64,000 bases of DNA from WHSW01 sp963767285 (GTDB lineage Bacteria > Actinomycetota > Thermoleophilia > Solirubrobacterales > 70-9): contig CAVYDJ010000003.1 of the NCBI GenBank assembly GCA_963767285.1, positions 62,001-126,000 of the forward strand, read 5' to 3'. Shown one piece after another: positions 33,551 to 44,232 of the stretch; the stretch's first letter is position 1; each line of letters opens with the position of its first letter. Under the pieces are notes generated by a model. The model saw only the letters and a list, made by a program, of their open reading frames with translations. It ran no database searches and was not told where the DNA came from. Made by a program: the position numbers and the translations under genes.

Positions 33551-34552
33551 CTAAGTATCGGCGGTGGCCACGGCGAAGGTGCGCCGGTAGGCCGTGGGCG
33601 TCGTCCGGGTGGCGCGGCGGAAGTGCTCGCGCAGCGACGGCGCCGAGCCGAAGCCCGCGCTGGCTGCGACCTGCTCGATCGGCAGGTCGGTGTGCTCGAG
33701 CAGGCGCCGTGCCTCGAGTACCCGCTGGGCGTGCAGCCACTTCAGCGGCGTGGTCCCGGTCTCGGCGACGAAGCGGCGGGCGAACGTCCGCGGGCTGACC
33801 CCCGCCCGCGCGGCGAGCGTCGGGACGTCGAGCGGCTCGGTCAGGTGGCCGAGCGCCCAGGCCCGTGCCTCCTCGAGCGACCCGTTGCCGTTCGCGGCCG
33901 GCAGGGCCCGTTCGATGAACTGCGACTGGCCGCCGGCGCGGTGCGGGGCCGCCACCATCGCCCGCGCGACCCGGGCACCGACGCGCTCACCGTGATCGGC
34001 GCGGACGATGTGGAGGCAGAGGTCGATCCCGGCCGAGAGGCCGGCGGAGGTGAGGACGGGGCCCTCGTCGACGTAGAGCGCGCCGGCGTCGACGTCGATC
34101 AGCGGGAACATCTGCGCCATCGCGCCGGCCGAGAACCAGTGGGTGGTCGCGCGGCGGCCGTCGAGGACACCGGCGTAGGCAAGCGCGAAGGCGCCGGAGC
34201 AGATCGAGACCATCCGCGCACCGCGATCGGCGGCGGCGCGCAGCGCCTCGAGCGCCTGCGCCGGGGGCGATTCGAGCACCTCGACGTAGCCCGGGACGAT
34301 CACGGTCTCCGCCCGCTCGACGGCCTCGAGCCCGGCGAGGTTGGAGACCTCGAATCCGGTGGTCGTGGCGACTGGGTTGCCGTCGACCGAGCAGGCCGTG
34401 AACTCGTAGGCGGGCCGGTCGGCGCGCCACGCGAGATCGAAGACCTCGGCGGCGGTCGCGAGGTCGAACGCGACCAGCTGGTCGAGGCAGAGCGCGGCGA
34501 TCCGATGGGGGGCCCTGGCGGTTATTGGCAGAATCCTAGCGTAGATAGGCAT
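33551..34552 (-). CDS. GlxA-type transcriptional regulator (DJ-1/PfpI domain plus AraC HTH)
   Basis: 333 aa. The N-terminal DJ-1/PfpI-like domain (RIAALCLDQLVAFDLATAAE, then MVSICSGAFALAYAG with the nucleophile-elbow Cys) is followed by an AraC/XylS double HTH from about residue 225 (LDVPTLAARAGVSPRTFARR; VAASAGFGSAPSLREHFRRA). These regulators usually sense a small molecule and activate neighbouring genes. The divergent gene encodes a stand-alone DJ-1 protein, a likely target. The first ten codons are AT-richer and include the rare ATA, so the true start may be further in. Confidence 0.88.
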   Translation of the reverse strand: MPIYARILPITARAPHRIAALCLDQLVAFDLATAAEVFDLAWRADRPAYEFTACSVDGNPVATTTGFEVSNLAGLEAVERAETVIVPGYVEVLESPPAQALEALRAAADRGARMVSICSGAFALAYAGVLDGRRATTHWFSAGAMAQMFPLIDVDAGALYVDEGPVLTSAGLSAGIDLCLHIVRADHGERVGARVARAMVAAPHRAGGQSQFIERALPAANGNGSLEEARAWALGHLTEPLDVPTLAARAGVSPRTFARRFVAETGTTPLKWLHAQRVLEARRLLEHTDLPIEQVAASAGFGSAPSLREHFRRATRTTPTAYRRTFAVATADT

Positions 34553-34559
34553 TTCTGCC
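34527..34559. promoter_or_regulatory. Inverted repeat, possible operator of the glxA-DJ-1 pair
   Basis: GGCAGAA at 34527-34533 and TTCTGCC at 34553-34559 are perfect inverted copies 19 bases apart, in or at the edge of the 44-base divergent gap. A small AGGCA/TGCCT repeat overlaps the right arm. The spacing between half-site centres, 26 bases, is about two and a half helix turns. It could bind the AraC-type regulator encoded beside it. Confidence 0.35.
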
Positions 34560-34596
34560 TCTTGTGTACGCGCCCTGCGAGCGCCACGATGGGCGC

Positions 34597-35217
34597 ATGA
34601 AAATCGCCATCCTGATCTTCGACAAGCTCACCGCCCTCGACGCGATCGGCCCCTACGAGGTCCTCTCGCGGCTCCCCGAAGCCGAGCTGCGCTTCGTCGC
34701 CAAGGAGCCGGGCATGAAACGCACCGATACCGGCGCGCTCGGGCTCAGCGCCGACGTGGCGATCAGCGAGCTCACGGATCCCGACATCCTTCTGATCCCG
34801 GGGGGTGAGGGCAACCGGCCGCTGTTCGAGGACGCCGAGGTGCTCGACTGGGTCCGCGGCGCCCATGAGACGTCGACCTGGACGACGTCGGTCTGCACGG
34901 GCTCGCTGGTCCTCTCGGCCGCCGGCATCCTCGAGGGCAAGCGGGCGACCAGCCACTGGGCCTACCGCGAGCAGCTGCGCGAGGGCGGCGCCGAGCCGGT
35001 CGCCGAGCGGGTCGTCGTCGACGGCAAGATCGTCACCGCCGCCGGCGTGTCCGCCGGGATCGACATGGCCCTGCGGCTGACCGCGCTCCAGTACGGCGAC
35101 GACCTTGCGCGTGGCATCCAGCTGGGGATCGAATACGACCCGGATCCCCCGTTCGACTCCGGCTCGCCGGAGAAGGCGGACCCGCAGCTGGTCGAGCTCG
35201 TACGCGCGGTCGCCTAG
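34597..35217 (+). CDS. DJ-1/PfpI family protein (isocyanide-hydratase-like)
   Basis: 206 aa. KIAILIFDKLTALDAIGPYE opens the fold. The nucleophile elbow is TSVCTGSLVLSAAG (C100, T101), D15 sits where isonitrile hydratase has its catalytic Asp, and LEGKRATSHWAY follows. The match to InhA-type isocyanide hydratases (Cys, Thr, Asp) is good, but glyoxalase III or chaperone-like members share much of it. Divergent from a GlxA-type regulator with only 44 bases between them. Confidence 0.85.
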   Translation: MKIAILIFDKLTALDAIGPYEVLSRLPEAELRFVAKEPGMKRTDTGALGLSADVAISELTDPDILLIPGGEGNRPLFEDAEVLDWVRGAHETSTWTTSVCTGSLVLSAAGILEGKRATSHWAYREQLREGGAEPVAERVVVDGKIVTAAGVSAGIDMALRLTALQYGDDLARGIQLGIEYDPDPPFDSGSPEKADPQLVELVRAVA

Positions 35218-35305
35218 CGCCATGTAAACAAGCGCCGCGCCGGTCATCATGCAGTTGCGAGGTTTGACAGCCTCGCGACGTGGCAGGGTTGAGAATGACC
35301 GGCAA

Positions 35306-36829
35306 ATGAGCGACACGACGACAGGGGCGCCCGGAGTACTGACCGGAACGGTGCTGTCGGCGCGCTACCGCCTCGAGTCGAAGCTCGGCAGCGGTGGGAT
35401 GTCGACCGTGTACCTCGCCCGCGACGAGACGCTGGAGCGCTGGGTTGCGGCCAAGGTCCTGCACCGGGAGATCTCCGACCAGCCCGACCAGATCGAGCGC
35501 TTCCGGCGCGAGGCTCGGGCCGTCGCCCAGGTCTCGCACCCGAACGTCGTCGCCGTGATCGACGCCGGCGAGGACGGCGGCCGCCCGTACATCGTCTTCG
35601 AGTACGTCGACGGGGAGACGCTGAAGCACCGGATCGACGCGCACCACGGCGGGCTGCCGCTCGACGAGGCGGCCGCCTACGGGATCGAGGTCGGCCGCGG
35701 GCTCGGCGCCGCCCACGCTCGCCGCCTCGTCCATCGGGACGTCAAGCCCCAGAACGTGCTGATCGATTCCGACGGGCGGGCCAAGGTGACCGACTTCGGG
35801 ATCGCGCGCGAGCTCGAGCAGGACGGGCTGACGAAGACCGGCCGGGTGCTCGGGACGACCGACTACGTCTCGCCCGAGCAGGCGATGGGCCAGCCGGTCG
35901 ACGCGCGCTCCGACATCTACTCGCTCGGGATCCTGCTCTACGAGATGCTGACCGGCGAGGTCCCGTTCAAGGCCGACAACCTCGTCGGCGTGGCGATGAA
36001 GCACGTCAACGAGAAGGTCCCTGACGTGCAGCGGCGGCGGCGCGACGTCTCCTCGGCGCTCGCCGCCGTGGTCGAGCGCGCGACCGAGAAGAAGCCTGAG
36101 AAGCGCTACCAGGACATGAACGCGATGCTCGCCGACCTCGAGAACGCGCTCGAGGTCGAGGTCGCCCGCGCCGGCCACTCGACCGGCGAGGCGACCACGG
36201 TGCTCAACTCGGTATCGGGTCGCCGGCTCCTGACCCCGCGCCGGGTCTCGATCGCGGGCATCGTGCTGGTGCTGGCCGCGCTCGCGGCGGCGCTGCTGAT
36301 CGCCGGCCTGAGCGGCGAGGACCGGGAGGGGGGCGGTGGCGGTGGCGGCAACCCGGAGACGGCGCCGACCGGCGCCGAGGTCGAGCTCACCGGCGCCGCC
36401 GACTTCGACCCGCCGCCGGGCGACGCTGACGAGCACGGCGACGAAGTCAAGCTCGCGATCGACGGGATCCCGAACACGACCTGGCAGACCGAGACCTACA
36501 CCGCCGGCGCCGACATCACGGCCTCCGGCAAGGACGGCGTCGGGCTGATCGTCGAGACGGACGATCCGGTCGAGGCTCAGAGCATCATCATCGGCACCAC
36601 TCAGGGTGGCTGGAGCGCCGAGGTCTACGCGGCCGCGGACGGGCCTCCGGAGGACCTCGCCGGGTGGGGCGAGCCGATCGGAGGGGTCACCGGCGCCGGC
36701 GACCAGGAGCAGATCGAGCTCACCCCGGCCGGGCCGGCGCAGTACTACCTGATCTGGTTCACGCAGCTGGCCGAGGCCGACGAGGGCGGCCGGGTCGAGG
36801 TCTCGGACGTGACCCTGAACGCCGCCTAG
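35306..36829 (+). CDS. Membrane Ser/Thr protein kinase with extracellular discoidin-like domain
   Basis: 507 aa. The Hanks-type kinase (residues 12-275) has GSGGMSTVYLA, a VAAKVL Lys, HRDVKPQNVL, DFGIAREL, and SPEQAMG. A juxtamembrane region, one membrane span (about 314-336) and a Gly-rich linker lead to an external domain of about 155 residues with AIDGIPNTTWQTETY, a discoidin/F5-8-type opening that may bind sugars. There are no PASTA repeats. ATG 35306 is chosen because similarity starts there. A TTGACA at 35264-35269 could be a -35, but its -10 is not clear. Confidence 0.9.
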   Translation: MSDTTTGAPGVLTGTVLSARYRLESKLGSGGMSTVYLARDETLERWVAAKVLHREISDQPDQIERFRREARAVAQVSHPNVVAVIDAGEDGGRPYIVFEYVDGETLKHRIDAHHGGLPLDEAAAYGIEVGRGLGAAHARRLVHRDVKPQNVLIDSDGRAKVTDFGIARELEQDGLTKTGRVLGTTDYVSPEQAMGQPVDARSDIYSLGILLYEMLTGEVPFKADNLVGVAMKHVNEKVPDVQRRRRDVSSALAAVVERATEKKPEKRYQDMNAMLADLENALEVEVARAGHSTGEATTVLNSVSGRRLLTPRRVSIAGIVLVLAALAAALLIAGLSGEDREGGGGGGGNPETAPTGAEVELTGAADFDPPPGDADEHGDEVKLAIDGIPNTTWQTETYTAGADITASGKDGVGLIVETDDPVEAQSIIIGTTQGGWSAEVYAAADGPPEDLAGWGEPIGGVTGAGDQEQIELTPAGPAQYYLIWFTQLAEADEGGRVEVSDVTLNAA

Positions 36830-36854
36830 CCCTCAAAGTCTGGGACAAGCTCGT

Positions 36855-38522
36855 TCACCTTCCGGCGACCCGGACCGATCCTCGCATGAACGGGTGGATG
36901 CGGCAGAAGTACGTGTAGGTCTTGCCCGCCTTGGTGAGCGGCGGGGTCGTGTAGCTGCCGGTCTGCGTCGTGACCGTGGTGCTCAGACCCGTGCCGAACC
37001 CGAGCTGGCCCGAGTCGAACTTGATCGGGCCCGTCGCGAGCGGATAGCCGATCCCGGAGCCGCGGTTGCACGGTGCGCGGCAGGAGGTGACGCTGTGCCA
37101 GGCCTGCTCGGCGTCGGGCATCCCGAGCAGCGCGTCGCTGTTGGTGAAGGTGACGGTTGAGCCGGGCTGGACGATCGGTGGGCGCGCCTCGGAGGCCGGG
37201 AAGCCGCGGAACGCCGAGTAGCCGCCGAGCTCGTAGCCGAAGCCGTCGATGTCGATCCCGCCGGAAGGCACCCTGCCCTTGCTCTTCAGCTTGCGCGGAT
37301 CGGCCAGGCCGAGGTCCTTGTCGGCCTTCTTGTCGATGTTCTCCGGCAGCCGGCGGTGGGTGAGGATCCCGCCCCGCTCGTACATCGCCTCCACCGCGGC
37401 CGGATCGTCGAACGGATCCCTGGCCAGCGGGTCGTCGGCGGTGCTCACCTCGAGCGGGAACAGGCCCATCGACTCGTACCACGATGCCTTGCGGACGTCG
37501 TAGGTCGCGTTGACCGAAACGACGTCGCCCGCCTTGAGGCTGATCCGCCAGTCCGAGCGGGTGGCGGTCATCGACACGTCCCAGCTCACCGCGCCCGCGG
37601 GCTCGTAGTAGCGGGCGTCGGAGCGGAACAGCGGTCGCGTCTCGGACGCGGCGTCGCCGGCGGTCGAGCCCTCGTCCGGCCCGTCCCGCGACACCTTCAT
37701 GTCCATGAACAGGCCGCCCGGATGCAGATGGCCGACCGCCCAGACGGCCGTGCGGCCCCCCGCGGGCACGGTCCAGGTCGCGCCGGACCCGATCTTCGGG
37801 CGCTCCTCGAAGCCCGGCATCGCCGGGTCGCTCGGGACATCGTCGGGGAACGTGTACTTGCCGTCGTCGTCGGTGTCGAAGCCGCGCTCGGCGTCGAAGA
37901 CCGGATACGGGCCGACGGCGACGTCGAGGCCGGCGCTCGTCAGCGCGTTGATGTCGGTCCGCGCGGGGTCGGTCTGCGGGACCCAGTCGATCTGCCAGGT
38001 GATCTCCACCTGGCGGCCGCCGGTCGCATTGAGGCTGTGGATCATGTAGTTGATGACGAAGTTCGCGTCGCCTCCGACCCTGAAGCCGTAGCCCTGCGGC
38101 ATCTTCCACTCGGTCTTCTCCTCGCCGGTCCCGTAGCCGAAGCCCGGGCCGAGCCAGACGACGTGGTGGAGGTGCAGGTCCCAGACGCTGGGAGTGGTGA
38201 CCGAGCCGTCGTCGTGGACCTCGACCATGCTCGGCTTGAACCTCGACACGTAGCCCTGCGCGGTCGAGCCGGGAGCGAACGGGCTCGTGTCGCCGGGACC
38301 CTTGACCCGCTCCGCGTTCGGACACGTCTTCGAGAGCCCGTAGAGGTTGAGGTTCTGGCCCGGGGAGATCGGGATCGGATCGGTGTGACAGTCGTAGGTC
38401 GTCATCCCCGGGTAGCTCGCCGACCCGAGCACCGGCTCGGCGGCGCCGGCCGGGGCCGCGGCGATCAGCAGCAGGCCGGCCGTGGCCGCGAGGACGCCCC
38501 GAGCGAGGCGTGCGCCATCCAT
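36855..38522 (-). CDS. Secreted PHM-like copper monooxygenase module fused to a cupredoxin
   Basis: 555 aa with signal peptide (residues 1-28). The central part follows the order of peptidylglycine monooxygenase: HLHHVVWLG (H119, H120), GFRVGGDANFVINYMIHSLN (H162), VGHLHPGGL (H265, H267), and WYESMGLFPLEV (M352). These match the ligands of CuH (His, His, His) and CuM (His, His, Met). The C-terminal 120 residues are a blue-copper cupredoxin with H476 (QAWHSVT) and FCRIHPFM (C540, H543, M546). It may hydroxylate an extracellular substrate with electrons passing through the cupredoxin; this is inference. ATG 38522 is chosen over the in-frame GTG at 38528. It converges on the kinase gene. Confidence 0.7.
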   Translation of the reverse strand: MDGARLARGVLAATAGLLLIAAAPAGAAEPVLGSASYPGMTTYDCHTDPIPISPGQNLNLYGLSKTCPNAERVKGPGDTSPFAPGSTAQGYVSRFKPSMVEVHDDGSVTTPSVWDLHLHHVVWLGPGFGYGTGEEKTEWKMPQGYGFRVGGDANFVINYMIHSLNATGGRQVEITWQIDWVPQTDPARTDINALTSAGLDVAVGPYPVFDAERGFDTDDDGKYTFPDDVPSDPAMPGFEERPKIGSGATWTVPAGGRTAVWAVGHLHPGGLFMDMKVSRDGPDEGSTAGDAASETRPLFRSDARYYEPAGAVSWDVSMTATRSDWRISLKAGDVVSVNATYDVRKASWYESMGLFPLEVSTADDPLARDPFDDPAAVEAMYERGGILTHRRLPENIDKKADKDLGLADPRKLKSKGRVPSGGIDIDGFGYELGGYSAFRGFPASEARPPIVQPGSTVTFTNSDALLGMPDAEQAWHSVTSCRAPCNRGSGIGYPLATGPIKFDSGQLGFGTGLSTTVTTQTGSYTTPPLTKAGKTYTYFCRIHPFMRGSVRVAGR

Positions 38523-38543
38523 GACCACCCCATGATCGCTGAT

Positions 38544-39533
38544 TCAGAAGCGGTACGCGCGCTCGCGCTCGTGGCGCTCGACCGCGAGGCGCGCGAGCCG
38601 ATCGCAGAGCTGCGGATAGGGGAGGCCGCTGGCCTCGAACAGCTTCCCGAACACGCTGGTCTCGGTGAAGCCGGGGATCGTGTTGATCTCGTTGACCAGC
38701 ACCTCGCCGTCATCGCGGACGAAGAAGTCGCAGCGCGCCAGGCCCGTTCCGGCGACCGCCTCGAACACCATCGCGGCGAGCTCGCGGATGCGGTCGATCG
38801 TCTCGTCGGGCAGCGGCGCCGGGCACGACCAGCTCCATCCCGCCCTCGGAGTACTTGGCCTCGAAGTCGTACCAATCCGAGGCCCGGGTGACGATCGCTC
38901 CCGGCAGCGAGGTCTCGATCGTCGAATGCTCGCCCAGGCCGGTGTTGCCGATCACCGAGCACTCGACCTCGCGCCCGCCCGCGTCGGCCTCGATGATCAC
39001 CCTGGGGTCGTGGGCGAGCGCCAGCTCGACCGCCGCGTCGAGCTCGGCCTCGGGATTCGAGACGCGCGAGATCCCGACGCTCGAGCCAAGCCGCGACGGC
39101 TTCACCCACAGCGGCCGCACCATCGTCGCGGCGTGCTCGCGCCACCCGGGCTCGCCGACCTCGCAGAAACCCACCTGGGGCAGGCCCCGGTAGGCGAGCA
39201 GGCGCTTGCAGATCAGCTTGTCCATCGCCACGGCCGCCGCCAGCACGCTCGGGCCGGCGTAGGCGACGTCCAGCGACTCGAGCAGCCCCTGGACGGTGCC
39301 GTCCTCGCCGAACGGCCCGTGCAGGACCGGGAAGGCGGCGTCGCAGCCGAGCAACCCGCCGGCGCCGCGCATCTCGACCTCCTCGCCGCCGGCGGTCCAG
39401 CGGCCCTCGCGGTCGATCAGCACCTCGACGACCTCGTGACCGGCGTCGCGCAGACCCCCGGCAACCGAGGCGCCGGACCGCAGCGAGACGTCGTGCTCCG
39501 AGGAGCGGCCGCCGGAGATCACGGCGATCTTCA

Positions 39534-39534
<1 letters not shown>
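38544..39534 (-). pseudogene. ddl: D-alanine--D-alanine ligase, frame broken
   Basis: The first part (39534 to about 38820) gives KIAVISGGRSSEHDVSLRSG, AFPVLHGPFGEDGTVQGLLE, and KPSRLGSSVGI, all Ddl landmarks. The frame then fails. The continuation, in another frame, reads APLPDETIDRIRELAAMVFE, CDFFVRDDGEVLVNEINTIP and GFTETSVFGKLF, the conserved ATP-grasp end. One extra G in the minus-strand run GTGCCCGGCGCCG at about 38820 explains it, and the total length of 991 bases is one more than a multiple of three. Ddl is normally essential, so sequencing error is likely. It overlaps the pknB stop (TGATG) and ends the eight-gene operon. Confidence 0.85.
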
Positions 39535-41386
<1,852 letters not shown>

Positions 41387-41387
<1 letters not shown>

Positions 41388-42862
41388 CAGTCGATCAGGG
41401 ACTCCATCACCTGAGTGGCGATCGGGCCGGCGATCTCACCGCCGAAGCAGCCCTGGCAGCGCTCCAGCATCACCGCCACCGCGACCTGCGGGTCTTCCGC
41501 GGGGGCGAAGCCGATGAACCAGGGTCGGTTGAGCCCGGCCTCGACGTCGATCTCGGCCGTCCCGGTCTTGCCGGCGAAGGCGATCCCGCCGACCGTCAGC
41601 CCCGCCGCCGTTCCCTCCTCGGTCACGTTGGTCATCATCTCGGTGACCTGGCCCGCCGTCTCGGAGGAGACCACCTCCGCCTGCTCGGAGGGGTCGAGCT
41701 CCTCGGTCGTCCGCCCGTCCGTGTCGGTCGCCTTCTGGAGGAAGGTCGGCTCCATCAGGGTGCCGTCGTTCGCGATCGCGGCCGCCACCTCCGCCATCTG
41801 GATCGGCGTCGTGAGCAGGCGTTCCTGCCCGATCGCGACCCGGCCGATGTCGATCGGGTCGTCGGCGTCGAGCAGCTTGCCCTCCGAGTAGACACCGCTC
41901 GGCGCCATCTGGATGTCGGGATAGTCGAGCTCGGGATCGTGGAAGAAGCCGAAGCGCTCCATGTACTCGAACATCGTCTCGGTGCCGAGCTCCTCGCCGA
42001 CCTGGGCGAAGTAGGTGTTGACGGAGTGGGTGAGGCCGAAGTCCATGTCGATCTCCCCGAACGTCTCGCCGCCGGCGTTCTCCAGCGGGACGCCGTCGAT
42101 CTCGATCCCGGTTTCGCCGCTCAGCATGGTGTCGGGGTCGAACTCGCCGGAGTCCAGGGCCGCGGCCGCCGTCACCACCTTCATCGTCGAGCCGGGCTCG
42201 TACGTCCCCTGCGTCGGCCGGTTGAACAACGGGCTCGTCGTCCCTTCCTCGGAGAGCTGCTTGAAGACGTCGGGGTCCTTGACCGAGTTGGGATCGAACC
42301 CCGGCACCGACGCCATCACGCGGACCGCTCCGGTCGACGGCTCGATCGCCACCACCGAGCCGCCGAACCCGCTGGCGCCGGGCGTCGAGTCGATCGCGGA
42401 CTGGAGCTGCTCCACGGCGAGCTGCTGGGAGGCGGCGTTCAGCGTGATCGTGAGGTCGTCGCCCTTTTGCTGGTCGTTCGTGAGCTGGTCGATGATCGTC
42501 GCGAACTCGTTCTTCTCGCCGACGAGGAGGTCGTTCTCCGACCGCTCGACCCCGGTCTGCTCGATGTTCACGAAGCTGTAGCCGACGGGGTTTCCGAACG
42601 CCTCGGGATTGTCCTCGGGGTAATTGCGAACGTAGACGGGATGCCGGCCGCCCCCCGCGGGGTTCGACTCGGCGATCAGGACCCCGTCGACTGTGGTGAT
42701 CGTGCCGCGGGGGATCTGCTGCTCCTCGATCAGCGGGCGGCGGTTCTGCGTCTTGCCCTCGAGCTCGTCGGCGTCGAAGACCGCCCACTTCGACGTGAAG
42801 TACACGAGCGGGATGAACAGGAGCAGAACGACGACGTAGACACGGACGATCGGGCGGTTCAC
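41387..42862 (-). CDS. pbpA: Class B penicillin-binding protein, elongation transpeptidase (PbpA)
   Basis: 491 aa from GTG 42862, which overlaps the rodA stop (GTGA). One N-terminal membrane anchor (VYVVVLLLFIPLVYF) is followed by a dimerisation region and the transpeptidase with S225 in GSTMK, S280-V-N282, and K432 in GKTGTAE. It cross-links peptidoglycan strands made by RodA, its usual partner. The chosen start removes an N-terminal shadow of rodA. Part of the FhaA-FhaB-PstP-RodA-PbpA-PknB operon. Confidence 0.95.
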
Positions 42863-44232
42863 GCGGGCAGCCCCTGGAGGTCGACCGGATCGTTGACGAT
42901 CGGGTCCGACGGCGGGCGGCGGGCGCGGTCGGAGACCAGCAGCAACAGGGCGAGCAGGATCATGTTCGCGACCACGGAGCTGCCGCCGAACGAGACGAAC
43001 GGAAGCGTGACGCCCGTGAGGGGGATCACCCCGGTGACGCCGCCGATGATCACGAACGCCTGCAGGGCGAACACCGCCGTGAGGCCCGCCGCGAGCAGCT
43101 TCGAGAAGCCGTCGGGCGCCATCACCGCGGTCTTGAAGCCACGAGCGGCGATCAGCGCGTAGATGAGGATCAGCCCGCACGCGCCGAACAACCCCAGCTC
43201 CATCGTCAGCACGGCATAGATGAAGTCGGTATGGGGGGCCGGGAGGATGCTGCCGCACTCCGGAAAGGGCTGCTCGCAATCCGGAGCGAACGGTCCCGGC
43301 AGCTTGAGGAGGCCCTCGCCGAGCCCCTGGCCGAAGAGGCCGCCGTCAGCCTGCGCGAAGAACGACTGCTGAAGCTGGCCGGCGCCCGCGGGGGCGTCCG
43401 GGCCGCCCGCGAACGGATCGAGCCAGATGTCGAACCGATCCTGGACGTGGGGGATGGAAGAGCCGATCGCATAGGCGCCGACGGCGAAGATCAGCAGCCC
43501 GATCAGCACATAGGAGAAGCGGCCGGTCGCGACGTAGAGCAGCGCCAGGAAGGCGCCGAAGAACATCAGCGAGCTGCCGAGGTCGCGGATGAAGACGAGC
43601 ATCAGCATCGCCGCACCCCAGACGACCAGCAGCGGGCCGAAGTGCTTGAGGGGCGGGATCGTCATCCCGGCGAATCGGCGGGCGGCGACGGAGAGCATCT
43701 CGCGCTTCTCCGCCAGGTAACTGGCGAGGAAGATGACGATGCAGATCTTCGCCAGCTCGGAGGTCTGGAAGGAGATCGGGCCGACGTCGACCGACAGGTA
43801 GGCGCCGTTGACCGGGTTGCGGGTGATGTACGGCGCCAGCAGCAGGAGGATCCCGGCGGTCGCGATCAGGTAGCGGTAGCGCTCGAGCACGTGGTAGTCG
43901 CGCAGGACGACGATCGTCAGGCAGAACAGCGCCAGGCCGAGCACGAAGACCGACGCCTGGTCGAAGGCGAGCTCGTCGTCGATCCGGTAGATGACGACCA
44001 GCCCGACGGCGACCAGCAGTGCGCAGAGCGGGAACAGGTACGGGTCGGCGTACGGCAGGCGGACGCGAATGAACAGGTGGCCGGCGAGGCAGAGCGCGAG
44101 GAAGTACGCGCCGTAGGTGAGGCTGACGTCGGAGACCTCGTTGTCCTTGGCGATGAACACCGCCGCGAAGCCGGCGGTCACCAGGACCGCCACGGGGATC
44201 AGCGCAAGCAGCTCTCGGTTGCGGGCTCTCAA
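42859..44232 (-). CDS. rodA: SEDS peptidoglycan glycosyltransferase RodA/FtsW
   Basis: 457 aa with a TTG start inside TTGA, overlapping the pstP stop. About ten to twelve membrane spans. Signatures include YITRNPVNGAYLSVDVGPIS with FQTSELAKI, FIRDLGSSLMFFGAFLALLY and PLTGVTLPFVSFGGSS, the SEDS family end motif. It polymerises lipid II into glycan strands with the PBP encoded next. Operon position next to PbpA favours RodA over FtsW. Confidence 0.95.
   Translation of the reverse strand: MRARNRELLALIPVAVLVTAGFAAVFIAKDNEVSDVSLTYGAYFLALCLAGHLFIRVRLPYADPYLFPLCALLVAVGLVVIYRIDDELAFDQASVFVLGLALFCLTIVVLRDYHVLERYRYLIATAGILLLLAPYITRNPVNGAYLSVDVGPISFQTSELAKICIVIFLASYLAEKREMLSVAARRFAGMTIPPLKHFGPLLVVWGAAMLMLVFIRDLGSSLMFFGAFLALLYVATGRFSYVLIGLLIFAVGAYAIGSSIPHVQDRFDIWLDPFAGGPDAPAGAGQLQQSFFAQADGGLFGQGLGEGLLKLPGPFAPDCEQPFPECGSILPAPHTDFIYAVLTMELGLFGACGLILIYALIAARGFKTAVMAPDGFSKLLAAGLTAVFALQAFVIIGGVTGVIPLTGVTLPFVSFGGSSVVANMILLALLLLVSDRARRPPSDPIVNDPVDLQGLPA

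Noticed and set aside
33547..33560. GATACT 7 bases before the NTF2-like GTG as a promoter
   Set aside because: It overlaps the stop region of the upstream regulator, lacks the leading T, and the two genes are only 4 bases apart, so a shared transcript is simpler.
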